The notes beneath the pieces are model-generated. The model saw nothing but the letters and a program-made list of their open reading frames with translations. It ran no database searches and was not told the DNA's origin. A program made the translations under genes and the position numbers. A stretch of 64,000 nucleotides of DNA from Actinokineospora auranticolor. GTDB taxonomy: Bacteria; Actinomycetota; Actinomycetes; Mycobacteriales; Pseudonocardiaceae. This document shows, one piece after another, positions 1 to 7,664 of this stretch (position 1 is the first letter of the stretch; the number at the start of each line of letters is the position of its first letter). The stretch is taken from assembly GCF_002934265.1 (NCBI RefSeq), contig NZ_PTIX01000001.1, forward strand, positions 186,001 through 250,000, written 5' to 3'.

Positions 1-529
1 TGGCCCGCTCGGTGGCCCGCACGACGCAGTACGCGCCCGCGACGAGCAGCAGGACCAGCAGCGCGTCGGGGTTGTCGAAGCGGAACATCAGCGCCGCCAC
101 CGGGGTCAGCGCCAGCCCGGCCCCGGCCAGCAGACCCGCGACCGGACCGGACCAGCGGCGCACGGTCCGGTACAGCAGCCACACCGACGCGACGCCCGCC
201 AGCGCCTGCGGCAGCAGCAGACTCCACGCCGAGAAACCGAAAACCCTTCCGGACAGCGCCATCAGCCACAGCGCGGCGGGCGGCTTGTCGACGGTGATGA
301 CGTTGCCCGCGTCCAGCGACCCGAAGAACAACGCCTTCCAGCTCTGCGTGCCCGCCTGCGCCGCGGCGGCGTAGAACTGGTTCGCGGTGCCGGACGCGCT
401 CAGGTCCCACAGGTACAGACAGGCGGTGGCGGCGAGCAGCACCAGCGCCGACGGCAGCTCCCAGCCGGGTCTCCGCGCGGCGGCGGACGCGCGCGCGGCG
501 GGCCGCTCCGGGGCGGCGACCGCGGTCAT
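1..529 (-). CDS. GT39/PMT-type membrane glycosyltransferase, N-terminal part (runs off the window)
   Basis: About 176 N-terminal residues of a polytopic glycosyltransferase of the family 39 / ArnT-YkcB type, which uses polyprenyl-phosphate sugars at the membrane outer face. A first membrane segment near residues 28-43 is followed by a loop with YAAAAQAG and VDKPPAALW, then further hydrophobic segments including ALTPVAALMFRFDNPDALL. The same blocks occur in the neighbour at 1839-3701, so the two are paralogs. The ATG at 529 overlaps the TGA of the GT2-GtrA gene (ATGA), so it is translationally coupled and last in the visible operon. The C-terminal half lies outside the window. Acceptor and sugar are unknown. 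Confidence 0.85.
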   Translation of the reverse strand, partial: MTAVAAPERPAARASAAARRPGWELPSALVLLAATACLYLWDLSASGTANQFYAAAAQAGTQSWKALFFGSLDAGNVITVDKPPAALWLMALSGRVFGFSAWSLLLPQALAGVASVWLLYRTVRRWSGPVAGLLAGAGLALTPVAALMFRFDNPDALLVLLLVAGAYCVVRATERA

Positions 530-1773
530 CGCGCGCCCTCCAGCACCGGCTCGTCGGCGCGGCGGAACACCCAGCCGCGCAGCAGCAGGAACCGCAACAC
601 GGTCGCCAGCAGGTTCGCCGCGACGAGCACCACGACCTCGGTCGTGCCGCTGGGCGCGGTCAGGCCGTGCAGCAGGGCCAGCGCGCCGCTGGTGAGACCG
701 AGGCCGAGGGCGAACACGAGCAGGCCCTGGAACTGGTGGCGGGCGGCGCCGCCCGCGCCCCGCACACCGAAGGTGAGCCGCCGATTGGCCGCGGTGTTGG
801 CGACCGCGGTCACCAGCAGCGCCACCAGGTTCGCCGCCTGCGGGCCGGTCTGGCCGCGCAGCAGCACGTACAGCAGCAGGTAGGCCAGCGTGCTGACCAC
901 GCCGACGGCGGCGAAGCGGACCAGCTGCCGCAGCAGTCCACTGGGGACGCCGGGCGGGTCGGGGGTGATGGTGCCCCGGGCCAGTTGCGCGCGCAGCTCG
1001 GTGATCGGCAGCCGTCCGGTGGCCAGGCCGCGGCCGAGCCGGGCGATGCCGCGCAGGTCGGCGACGGCGGTCGAGACGATGTCGACCCGGCTGTCCGGGT
1101 CGTCGACCCAGTCCACCGGTACCTCGTGGATGCGCGAGCCCGCGCGCTGGGCCAGGACCAGCAGCTCGGTGTCGAAGAACCAGCCGGTGTCGGCGACGTG
1201 CGGCAGCAGCGCGCGGGCCACGTCGGCGCGGATCGCCTTGAACCCGCACTGCGCGTCGGAGAACCGGACGGCGAGGGTGCCGCGCAGGATGAGGTTGTAG
1301 CAGCGGGAGATGAACTCGCGCTTGGGACCGCGCACCACCCGGGCGCCACGCGCGAGCCTGCTGCCGATCGCCACGTCCGAGTGCCCGGAGATGAGCGGGG
1401 CCACCAGCGGGGACAGGGCGTTGAGGTCGGTGGACAGGTCGACGTCCAGGTACGCCAGCACCTCGGCGTCGGAGGCCAGCCAGGTGGCGTGCAGCGCCCG
1501 GCCGCGACCCTTCTGCGCGAGCTTGACGGCCCGCACCCCCGGCAGTTCCCCGGCCAGGCCCTCGGCGACCGCCCAGGTGCCGTCGGTGCTGGCGTTGTCG
1601 GCGACGGTGATCCGGAAGCGGTAGGGGAAGTGCTCGCGCAGGTGCGCGTGCAGCCGCCGCACGCACGGCTCCAGGTCGCGCTCCTCGTTGTGCACCGGCA
1701 CGACCACGTCCAGGACGGGGGCGGGACCGGTGGTGCGCACGGGACCGCGCGGGTCGGTCTGGGTCGCTGTCAT
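526..1773 (-). CDS. Bifunctional GT2 polyprenyl-phosphate glycosyltransferase / GtrA-like membrane protein
   Basis: About 415 residues. Residues 20-240 form a GT-A domain with VVVPVHNEE, DNASTDGT and the metal-binding DVD at 110-112, as in dolichol/polyprenyl-phosphate mannose synthases. Residues from about 275 onward carry four hydrophobic segments of the GtrA type (RFAAVGVVSTLAYLLLY, then AANTAANRRLTFG). The fusion would make and possibly flip a polyprenyl-P-sugar donor for the adjacent GT39 enzymes. I chose ATG 1773 because an 11-bp-phased PhoP-like repeat and a GATCGT box lie upstream in the same geometry as at two neighbouring genes. ATG 1842, which overlaps the preceding stop as ATGA, is an in-frame alternative that adds 23 residues. 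Confidence 0.85.
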   Translation of the reverse strand: MTATQTDPRGPVRTTGPAPVLDVVVPVHNEERDLEPCVRRLHAHLREHFPYRFRITVADNASTDGTWAVAEGLAGELPGVRAVKLAQKGRGRALHATWLASDAEVLAYLDVDLSTDLNALSPLVAPLISGHSDVAIGSRLARGARVVRGPKREFISRCYNLILRGTLAVRFSDAQCGFKAIRADVARALLPHVADTGWFFDTELLVLAQRAGSRIHEVPVDWVDDPDSRVDIVSTAVADLRGIARLGRGLATGRLPITELRAQLARGTITPDPPGVPSGLLRQLVRFAAVGVVSTLAYLLLYVLLRGQTGPQAANLVALLVTAVANTAANRRLTFGVRGAGGAARHQFQGLLVFALGLGLTSGALALLHGLTAPSGTTEVVVLVAANLLATVLRFLLLRGWVFRRADEPVLEGAR

Positions 1774-1806
1774 GGTGCCGACGATCGGGGTCCGCGCTGG
1801 GTGGGT

Positions 1807-1834
1807 CGTGTGATCCGCCTGTGCGGGAGCTGTG
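1807..1834. promoter_or_regulatory. PhoP-like operator, three 11-bp-phased CTGTG repeats, upstream of GT2-GtrA
   Basis: CGTGTG at 1807, CCTGTG at 1818 and GCTGTG at 1829 are spaced exactly 11 bp. The first repeat lies 34 nt from the A of ATG 1773. A GATCGT box sits at -13 to -8. Mycobacterial PhoP is known to bind direct repeats of this type (GCTGTGA, 11-bp period). Binding here is inferred. Confidence 0.6.
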
Positions 1835-1838
1835 CGGG

Positions 1839-3701
1839 TCATCGGCTCAGGTCGTACAGGGTGACCCCGCCGACGGTGGTGGACTCGTAGTTGGCGGCGA
1901 CCCACTTGGCGATCTCCCGGGACGCGTCGCTGCCGGAGTCGCTGTTCATGAGGGTGCCGCCGATGAACCAATGCACCTTGTGGTCGGCGACGAGCTGCTG
2001 GAACCCGGCGAGGGTGGGGGCGGGGTCGGTGCCGTTGAAGCCGCCGACCGCGAAGACGGGGACGCCCGCGGCGAGCTGGTACCCGGCGGCGTTGTTGGAG
2101 CCGACGACCGCGGCGGCCCAGGTGTAGTCGTTGGCATCGGTGGCGAGAAGCGTCGAGACCTCGGCACCTGGGGTCGGGGCACCCAGGAGCCCGCCCATCC
2201 CGCCGCCCCGGCCGCCCGTGCGCGGTCCACCTTGGCCGGGACCGCCTTGGCTCGCGGGTCCGACGGACGGGAGGGCGCCGGAATGGGTTTGCGCGGCGGT
2301 GGCGACCGAGTACGCGGCGGGTGCGAGCAGCGAGATGACGACGGCGAAGGCGGCGACGTACCGACCGGCGGACCAGGGGAGTCCGGGGAGCAGCAGGATG
2401 AGCACGGCGGCGGCGAGGGCGCCGAACATGACAACCGGTCGCAGCCAGGGCAGCCAGTCGGATTCCCGGGACAGCAGGAGGGATTGCTCAACGGCCGTAG
2501 TCGCCACGGCGGCGGCCAGCAGTCCCGTGGCGGCGGGGTTCGACCGCGCGCGCCAGGCGGTGACCGCGCCGATCCCGACCAGCGCGCCGATGGCGGGGGC
2601 GAGCGCGACGGCGTAGTAGGGGTGGATGATGCCGTCCATCAGGCTGAAGGTGGCGCCGGTGACGACCAACCAGAGCCCCCACAGCAGCAGCGGTGCCCGC
2701 GTGCGGTCGGTGCGCGGGGCCCGTCGGGTCAGCCACAGGCCGGTGAGCAGGGCGAGGAGCGCGGCGGGCAGGAGCCAGGCGATCTCGCTGCCCATCTCGG
2801 AGCCGAAGAGCCGCGCCCAGCCGGACTCGCCCCACCCGGCGCCGCCGCCGACGCTGCCGACCTCGTCACCGGTCAGCCTGCCCAGACCGTTGTAGCCGAG
2901 GGCGAGTTCGAGCACGCTGTCGTTCTGCGAACCGCCGATGTAGGGCCTGCTGCCCGCCGGGACGAGCTCGACGACCAGCACCCACCACCCACCCGCGACG
3001 ACCATCGCCCCGAGCGCCGCCCCGAGGTGTGCGAGGCGCTTGCCGAGCCCGGTGGGGGCCGCGATCAGGTAGGCGAGTCCGAGCGCGGGGAGCACGAGGA
3101 AGGCTTGGAGCATCTTGGTCAGGAACCCGAAGCCGATGAACGCACCGGCCAGCACGAGCCATTTCGGACTGGCCTTTTCCAGCGCCCGCACGGTCGCGTA
3201 GGCGGCGGCGGTGAGCAGCAGGACCAGCAGCGCGTCGGGGTTGTTGAAGCGGAACATCAACGCCGCCACGGGAGTCAGCGCGAGCGTCGCCCCGGAGATC
3301 AGCCCGGCGGTGTGCCCGGACGTCCGCTTGACGGCGGCGTAGAGCAACCACACCGCGCCAACCCCCGCGAGCGCCTGCGGAACCAGCACACTCCACGAAC
3401 TGAGCCCGAAGACCCGCACCGAAAGCCCCATGACCCACACCGCCGCGGGCGTCTTGTCGACGGTGATCCCCCCGGCGCTGTCGGTCGCCCCGAAGAACCA
3501 CGCCCACCAGCTCTCCCCACCGGCCTGCGCGGCGGCGGAGTAGTAGGCGTTGGCCCAGCCGGAGGCGCCGAGGTTCCAGAGGTAGAGGGCTCCGGTGCCG
3601 AGGAGCAGGAGGGTGAGGGAGATCCGTTGGGGGCGGAACCGCCGCCCGGGAACCCGTTCCGCCACGACCACATCGGAGCCGCGCTCCGCCACAAGTGCCA
3701 T
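1839..3701 (-). CDS. GT39 / ArnT-YkcB-like polytopic mannosyltransferase
   Basis: About 620 residues with a dozen hydrophobic segments. The first loop has YYSAAAQAG and ITVDKTPAAVW, followed by TPVAALMFRFNNPDALL; a Gly/Pro-rich linker leads to a soluble C-terminal domain (residues about 500-620) with AGYQLAAGVPVFAVGGFNG. This matches actinobacterial glycosyltransferase 39 proteins that transfer a sugar from a polyprenyl carrier outside the membrane. ATG 3701 is preferred because CTGTG repeats and a GAGTGT box precede it at the same distances as at phoP and GT2-GtrA. ATG 3755, with GGGAG 7 nt upstream and 17 nt after the kinase gene, is a real alternative. The stop TGA lies at 1839-1841. Confidence 0.85.
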   Translation of the reverse strand: MALVAERGSDVVVAERVPGRRFRPQRISLTLLLLGTGALYLWNLGASGWANAYYSAAAQAGGESWWAWFFGATDSAGGITVDKTPAAVWVMGLSVRVFGLSSWSVLVPQALAGVGAVWLLYAAVKRTSGHTAGLISGATLALTPVAALMFRFNNPDALLVLLLTAAAYATVRALEKASPKWLVLAGAFIGFGFLTKMLQAFLVLPALGLAYLIAAPTGLGKRLAHLGAALGAMVVAGGWWVLVVELVPAGSRPYIGGSQNDSVLELALGYNGLGRLTGDEVGSVGGGAGWGESGWARLFGSEMGSEIAWLLPAALLALLTGLWLTRRAPRTDRTRAPLLLWGLWLVVTGATFSLMDGIIHPYYAVALAPAIGALVGIGAVTAWRARSNPAATGLLAAAVATTAVEQSLLLSRESDWLPWLRPVVMFGALAAAVLILLLPGLPWSAGRYVAAFAVVISLLAPAAYSVATAAQTHSGALPSVGPASQGGPGQGGPRTGGRGGGMGGLLGAPTPGAEVSTLLATDANDYTWAAAVVGSNNAAGYQLAAGVPVFAVGGFNGTDPAPTLAGFQQLVADHKVHWFIGGTLMNSDSGSDASREIAKWVAANYESTTVGGVTLYDLSR

Positions 3702-3734
3702 ACCGCAAACACTCGCGGCCCTGACTGGGCAGAC

Positions 3735-3762
3735 AATATGTCCACCCTGTGCCATGGCTGTG
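3735..3762. promoter_or_regulatory. PhoP-like operator upstream of GT39 gene
   Basis: CCTGTG at 3746 and GCTGTG at 3757 are 11 bp apart, with a degenerate AATATG at 3735 in phase. The first unit is 34 nt from ATG 3701, as at 1807 and 5978. It lies at the 5' end of the GT39 frame just after the kinase stop codon, so it would act as an internal operon promoter. Confidence 0.55.
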
Positions 3763-3771
3763 CTCCCGGGC

Positions 3772-5232
3772 TCAGGCCGCCGCGGGGAGGCGGACGGTGA
3801 CGACGGTGGCGCCCGGTGCGCTGTCCACTGTGACCTCACCGTGGTGGGCCTGGACCACGGCCGCCACGATCGCCAACCCCAGTCCCGTGCTGCCCTGCGC
3901 GCGCGACCGCGAACTGTCCCCGCGCGCGAAGCGTTCGAAGACTTCCGGTTGGAGTTCCTCGGGGATGCCCGGGCCGTCGTCGGCGACGGTGAGGACGGCG
4001 GTGCCCGCGTCCAAGCGCAAGGTCACCGTGATGGTCGTGCCCGGGGGAGTGTGGGTGCGGCCGTTCGCCAGGAGGTTGGCCAGGACCTGGTGCAGGCGGG
4101 CCTGGTCGCCGACCGCCTGGACCGGTTCCTCCGGCAGGTCCATGCGCCACTTGTGTTCCGGGCCCGCGACCGTGGCGTCGCTGACGGTGTCCAGCACGAG
4201 GCGGGACAGGTCGACGGTCTCGTAGAGCAGGGGGCGGCCGGAGTCGAGGCGCGCCAACAGGAGCATGTCCTCCACCAGCGTGGTCATGCGCTTGGCCTCG
4301 GACTCCACACGGGACAGCGCGTGGGCCACCTCCGGTGGCACCTCCGCGTCGCGGCGGCGGGCGAGTTCGGCGTAGCCGCGGATCGCCGCCAACGGGGTGC
4401 GCAGCTCGTGGCTGGCGTCGGCGACGAACTGGCGGACGCGGGTCTCGCTCGCGTGCCGCGCGGCCAGGGCGTTGCCGATGTGGCCCAGCATCCGGTTCAG
4501 CGCCGAGCCGACCTGACCGACCTCCGTGCGCGGATCGGTGTCCGCCTTGGGAACCCGCACCGACAGGGCGACCTCGCCGCGGTCCAGCGGCAGTTCCGCG
4601 ACCCGCCGGGCGGTCGCGGCCATGCGGTCGAGCGGGCGCAGGGTCCGGCGCACGATGAGCACACCCACGACCCCCGCCACGGTCAGACCTATCAGCGACA
4701 CGCCGCCCAGCACCAGGCCGGTGGTCCACAACGTGTCGTTGACCATGTCCAGCGGCAGACCGGCCACGACGACGGCGCCCTGGGGGGTCGGGAACGCCAT
4801 CAGCCGGTAGTCCCCGTAGTCATCGAGGCCGCGGGTGCGCGCGCCCTCGTTCACCGGCAAGGAGGTGAACGTGCCGTACAGGCTCTCCGGGATCGCTTCC
4901 TGCTCCCCGTACCTGGTCGACCGCTGCGCCAGGGTGACCTTGCCCGCGCTGATGACCACCCGGATCGCGCCGGGTGCCTGACCCGGCCCCCGGGGGGAGT
5001 CCGGACCGTTCATGCCGCCGTTGGGCGGCCGGAAGCCCTCGACGCTCCTGATCGCGCCGACGCCCGCGTCGGCCAGCTGCTGGTCCAACTGGTTCACCAG
5101 GAACGCCCGCAGACCCACGATCGTCACCACGCCGATCACCACGCACACCATGCCCAGCAGGGCGACCTGCTCGGTGATCAGTTGCGCGCGCAGCGAAAGC
5201 GGGCCGCGCTTACCCCGCCGGTTTGAGGACAT
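3772..5232 (-). CDS. PhoR-like sensor histidine kinase
   Basis: About 486 residues. A membrane segment near residues 25-45 and a second near 150-175 bracket an extracytoplasmic sensor loop; HAMP follows, then HisKA with SHELRTPLAAIRGY (phospho-acceptor His about 275) and an HATPase_c domain with NLLANGRTHTP (N box), DDGPGIP (G1) and GSTGLGLAIV (G2). It phosphorylates the response regulator encoded immediately upstream. ATG 5232 lies inside the 3' end of that gene (overlap 23 bp); a GTG at 5241 is in frame. The ligand is unknown. The name PhoR-like follows from the partner and its operators. Confidence 0.85.
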   Translation of the reverse strand: MSSNRRGKRGPLSLRAQLITEQVALLGMVCVVIGVVTIVGLRAFLVNQLDQQLADAGVGAIRSVEGFRPPNGGMNGPDSPRGPGQAPGAIRVVISAGKVTLAQRSTRYGEQEAIPESLYGTFTSLPVNEGARTRGLDDYGDYRLMAFPTPQGAVVVAGLPLDMVNDTLWTTGLVLGGVSLIGLTVAGVVGVLIVRRTLRPLDRMAATARRVAELPLDRGEVALSVRVPKADTDPRTEVGQVGSALNRMLGHIGNALAARHASETRVRQFVADASHELRTPLAAIRGYAELARRRDAEVPPEVAHALSRVESEAKRMTTLVEDMLLLARLDSGRPLLYETVDLSRLVLDTVSDATVAGPEHKWRMDLPEEPVQAVGDQARLHQVLANLLANGRTHTPPGTTITVTLRLDAGTAVLTVADDGPGIPEELQPEVFERFARGDSSRSRAQGSTGLGLAIVAAVVQAHHGEVTVDSAPGATVVTVRLPAAA

Positions 5233-5944
5233 AGCCCGCACCCCGCATGGTGTGGATCATCGGCTCCCGGCCCGCGTCGATCTTCTTGCGCAGGTACGAG
5301 ATGTACAGCTCGACGATGTTGGCCTGGCCGCCGAAGTCGTAGTTCCACACCCGGTCGAGGATCTGCGACTTGCTCAGCACGCGGCGCGGGTTGCGCATCA
5401 GGAACCGCAGCAGCTCGAACTCGGTGGCGGTCAGGGTGATCGCCTCGCCCGCGCGGAACACCTCGCGGGTGTCCTCGTCGAGGGTGAGGTCGCCGACGAC
5501 CAGGGACGCGCCCGCGCCCGCCTCGGTCACGCCGGTGCGGCGCATCAGGGCGCGCAGCCGCAGCACGACCTCCTCGACGCTGAACGGCTTGGTCACGTAG
5601 TCGTCGCCGCCCGCGGTCAGGCCCGCGATGCGGTCCTCGACGGAGTCCTTCGCGGTGAGGAACAGCACCGGCAGCGAGTCGACCTCGGCGCGCAGCTTGC
5701 GCAGCACCTCCAGCCCGTCGAAGTCGGGCAGCATCACGTCGAGCACCACGGCGTCCGGTTTGAACTCGCGCGCGGTCCGCACCGCGGTGGCGCCGTCGAG
5801 CGCGGCGCGCACCTCCCAGCCCTCGTAGCGCAGGGCGAGCGTCACCAGCTCGGCCAGCGTCGGCTCGTCGTCGACGACGAGCACGCGGACGGGCAGGCCA
5901 TCCGGCCTGCGCAGCTCGGGACGGGACGCGGCGTTCACGGTCAT
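5210..5944 (-). CDS. PhoP-like OmpR-family response regulator
   Basis: 244 residues. Receiver domain residues 18-135 with acidic DDE at 25-27, phospho-acceptor Asp69 in VVLDVMLPDFDG and Lys in VTKPFS. The winged-helix output domain ends in VWNYDFGGQANIVELYIS and HTMRGAGYVL, closely resembling Mycobacterium PhoP. ATG 5944 is supported by a CACGAT box at -13 to -8 and by three CTGTG repeats further upstream, suggesting a leaderless, autoregulated transcript. It heads an operon with the kinase and glycosyltransferases. Orthology to phoP is inferred from sequence resemblance and DNA sites, not from a database search. Confidence 0.85.
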   Translation of the reverse strand: MTVNAASRPELRRPDGLPVRVLVVDDEPTLAELVTLALRYEGWEVRAALDGATAVRTAREFKPDAVVLDVMLPDFDGLEVLRKLRAEVDSLPVLFLTAKDSVEDRIAGLTAGGDDYVTKPFSVEEVVLRLRALMRRTGVTEAGAGASLVVGDLTLDEDTREVFRAGEAITLTATEFELLRFLMRNPRRVLSKSQILDRVWNYDFGGQANIVELYISYLRKKIDAGREPMIHTMRGAGYVLKPAG

Positions 5945-5977
5945 GCCCCCGATCGTGCCGGTCGCCCGTGGGCGGTT

Positions 5978-6005
5978 GCTGTGCCGATCCTGTGTATCAC
6001 CTGTG
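5978..6005. promoter_or_regulatory. PhoP-like operator, three 11-bp-phased CTGTG repeats, upstream of the response regulator
   Basis: GCTGTG at 5978 and CCTGTG at 5989 and 6000 repeat exactly every 11 bp. They begin 34 nt from ATG 5944. This is the tandem head-to-tail arrangement used by OmpR/PhoP dimers and suggests autoregulation. Confidence 0.7.
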
Positions 6006-6055
6006 CGCCCGACCGTCCTGTCGGGTTCATGGTCATAGCCGGCGCCCAATCACCG

Positions 6056-6072
6056 CACAGGGCGCGCACAGG
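6056..6072. promoter_or_regulatory. Inverted-orientation PhoP-like repeat pair facing the DUF5666-like gene
   Basis: CACAGG at 6056 and 6067 is the reverse complement of CCTGTG with the same 11-bp period. It lies 60 nt upstream of ATG 6132 and is oriented toward that gene, so the divergent gene is a likely member of the same regulon. Confidence 0.55.
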
Positions 6073-6131
6073 GTCGGTGCCGATCGTTGGGTTACCGGCG
6101 GCACGGTGCCGCGGGGACACCAGGAGGAACG

Positions 6132-6779
6132 ATGGCCGAGCAGACGACCGGACAGCACGACGCGCCGACCGGGCAGCCGGGGGAGTCGGGTGCCTGGGGC
6201 GCGCCGGCGAGTTTCGCGCCGCCCGCGGGCAAGCCGCGGTGGACGTGGCAGAAGACGGCCGCGGCGGCGGCGATCGCGGCGGGCATCGCGGCGGCGGGCG
6301 GGTTCGCCGTGTACGCGGCCAGCGGCGCGACCGCGGACAGCTCGAACAGCCGCGGCGGGCCCGGTGGCATGGGCGGGATGGGCGGCGGCATGGGTGGCCG
6401 CGGCGGTGCGGGCGGACTGATGAACGCCCTGCACGGCGAGTACGTCGTCGCGGCCGAGGACGGCAGCTACCAGACGAAGGTCATGCAGACGGGTGAGGTC
6501 ACCGCCGTGAGCGACACCTCGGTCACCGCGAAGAGCGCCGACGGCTACACCAAGACCTACACGATCGACTCGGATACCGTGAAGTCCGCGATCGAGAACG
6601 GCGACACCGTCACGATCGTGGCTACCCCGTCGGGGGGCACGGCGAAGGCGGACTCGGTGTCCGAGCGCGGCACGGGCGGCGGGCCGGACGGCGGCATGGG
6701 CCCGGGCGGGGCGGACGGCGGACAGCAGGGCGTGATGCCGCGCCGTGACGACACCGACAGCGCTCCGCCGACCCAGTGA
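6132..6779 (+). CDS. Single-pass membrane protein with DUF5666-like extracytoplasmic domain
   Basis: 215 residues. A short cytoplasmic N-terminus rich in Gly/Pro/Thr is followed by a membrane segment (residues about 45-70, AAAAAIAAGIAAAGGFAVY), a Gly/Met-rich linker (GGMGGMGGGMGG) and a small beta-rich domain with QTGEVTAVSDTSVTAKSADG and KTYTIDSDT, typical of DUF5666. The tail is Gly/Asp-rich. AGGAGG lies 6 nt before ATG 6132. It is transcribed divergently from the PhoP-like regulator across phased operator sites. Function is unknown; an envelope role is an inference from topology and neighbours. Confidence 0.7.
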   Translation: MAEQTTGQHDAPTGQPGESGAWGAPASFAPPAGKPRWTWQKTAAAAAIAAGIAAAGGFAVYAASGATADSSNSRGGPGGMGGMGGGMGGRGGAGGLMNALHGEYVVAAEDGSYQTKVMQTGEVTAVSDTSVTAKSADGYTKTYTIDSDTVKSAIENGDTVTIVATPSGGTAKADSVSERGTGGGPDGGMGPGGADGGQQGVMPRRDDTDSAPPTQ

Positions 6780-6786
6780 CCCCGAC

Positions 6787-6819
6787 GGTGGACCCGGCTA
6801 CTTGTCGACCGGGTCCACC
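6787..6819. terminator. Bidirectional hairpin between convergent genes
   Basis: GGTGGACCCGG (6787-6797) and CCGGGTCCACC (6809-6819) form a perfect 11-bp stem with an 11-nt loop. The right arm covers the 3' end of the convergent HTH gene. There is no T tract. Confidence 0.5.
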
Positions 6820-7085
6820 ACCTTCGACGCGGCGGTGATGATCGACCACAAGGGACTGCGGGTGCGCTCGTAGTAGACGCGGCGGTTCGCGGGCTCGCGG
6901 TGCTCGGTCAACATGCCGAGGTCCACCATCCGGGTCAGCTCGACACCGCACGCGCTCTGCGCGATCACCGTCTTGGGTGGCTCGGACTGGAAGAACCGGG
7001 GCCCGGCGTGCTGGTGGATCCACAGCGCCAGCCGCAACCTGCTCGGCCGCCCGAACATCAGCCGCCCGACGTCGCCCGCGTCCAT
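6798..7085 (-). CDS. Small winged-helix DNA-binding protein, ArsR-like
   Basis: 95 residues. MFGRPSRLRLALWIHQHAG, VIAQSACGVELTRMVDLGML and RRVYYERTRSPLW fit one winged-helix domain (start helix, recognition helix, wing hairpin) of the small ArsR/MarR-like kind seen in many actinobacteria. No metal-binding Cys cluster is present; a single Cys lies in the HTH. ATG 7085 is the only good start. It converges on the DUF5666-like gene. Target genes are unknown. Confidence 0.65.
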   Translation of the reverse strand: MDAGDVGRLMFGRPSRLRLALWIHQHAGPRFFQSEPPKTVIAQSACGVELTRMVDLGMLTEHREPANRRVYYERTRSPLWSIITAASKVVDPVDK

Positions 7086-7664
7086 GGTGTGCTCCGAATG
7101 AGTCGTAGGCAGTATCCGGTATCAAGATAGCGCGGGTGGGTGGGGGAGATCAACAGGAGGTGTGGGTAGGTGTCGTCGCGCGGGTAGGAGTGGCGGCAGG
7201 AGTGGGGGTGGCAAGGGCGGGCGCGGTGGCGGGAGCAGGCGGGGCGGCGGGAGCAGGCTGGGTGGTGAGAGCGGGAGCGGGCGGGGTGGCGGGAGCGGGC
7301 GGGGTGGCGGGAGCAGGCGGGGTGGCGGGAGCAGGCGGGATGGTGGGAATGGATGTGGTGGCAAGGGGGCGTCGGCGGGAATGGATGCCGTGGCCGGGCC
7401 GCTGTCGTGGTGTGGCGCCGCCTCGTCGCGCGGCCCGCGTGGTTCAGCGGGCCGGCGTGCCGTGACCGGGCGGCGTGCCGTGGCTCGGCGCAGACCCATG
7501 CGGCGGTCGCGGCGGGAAGGGGGTGCGGCGGCAACCGACGCCGCAGTCGTGGCAGCCGAAGGGCTGCCGCTGTCGTTGTGGGGCGAGGCGTTCGGACCGG
7601 GCGTCCGCACGCGCACCTGACGGATTGTGGGCGGGCAGTCCACGTTGCCCGGAGCGCGACTTGA
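7086..7664. other. Gene-poor G-rich stretch
   Basis: The region between the HTH gene and alkB is strongly purine/pyrimidine-skewed (G-rich on the plus strand). Every reading frame gives low-complexity Gly/Ala/Arg or Pro/His/Arg text, so I call no gene. It contains the tandem repeat at 7224-7350. Confidence 0.5.
7224..7350. repeat. Imperfect G-rich tandem repeat, about 18-bp unit
   Basis: Units of the form GGTGGCGGGAGCAGGCGG (or with GCGGGCG) recur about six times, with two degenerate units in the middle. One strand is nearly free of T and the other of A, which would favour G-quadruplex or slipped structures. Confidence 0.7.

Noticed and set aside
1773-1842. GT2-GtrA start at ATG 1842 (ATGA overlap)
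   Set aside because: Plausible coupling, but it would place the phased operator inside the coding sequence; kept as alternative.
3701-3755. GT39 start at ATG 3755
   Set aside because: It has a good GGGAG site, but the 11-bp-phased repeats and -10 box align with ATG 3701 as at two sister genes; kept as alternative.
1821-3800. 659-codon plus-strand open frame opposite the GT39 gene
   Set aside because: Gly/Glu/Asp-rich nonsense mirroring membrane segments of the real gene.
7224-7350. Possible CRISPR array
   Set aside because: Units are contiguous and imperfect, with no unique spacers and no cas genes.
7122-7643. Pro/Arg/His-rich open frame on the minus strand
   Set aside because: It only translates the G-rich tandem repeat; no start signal or family.
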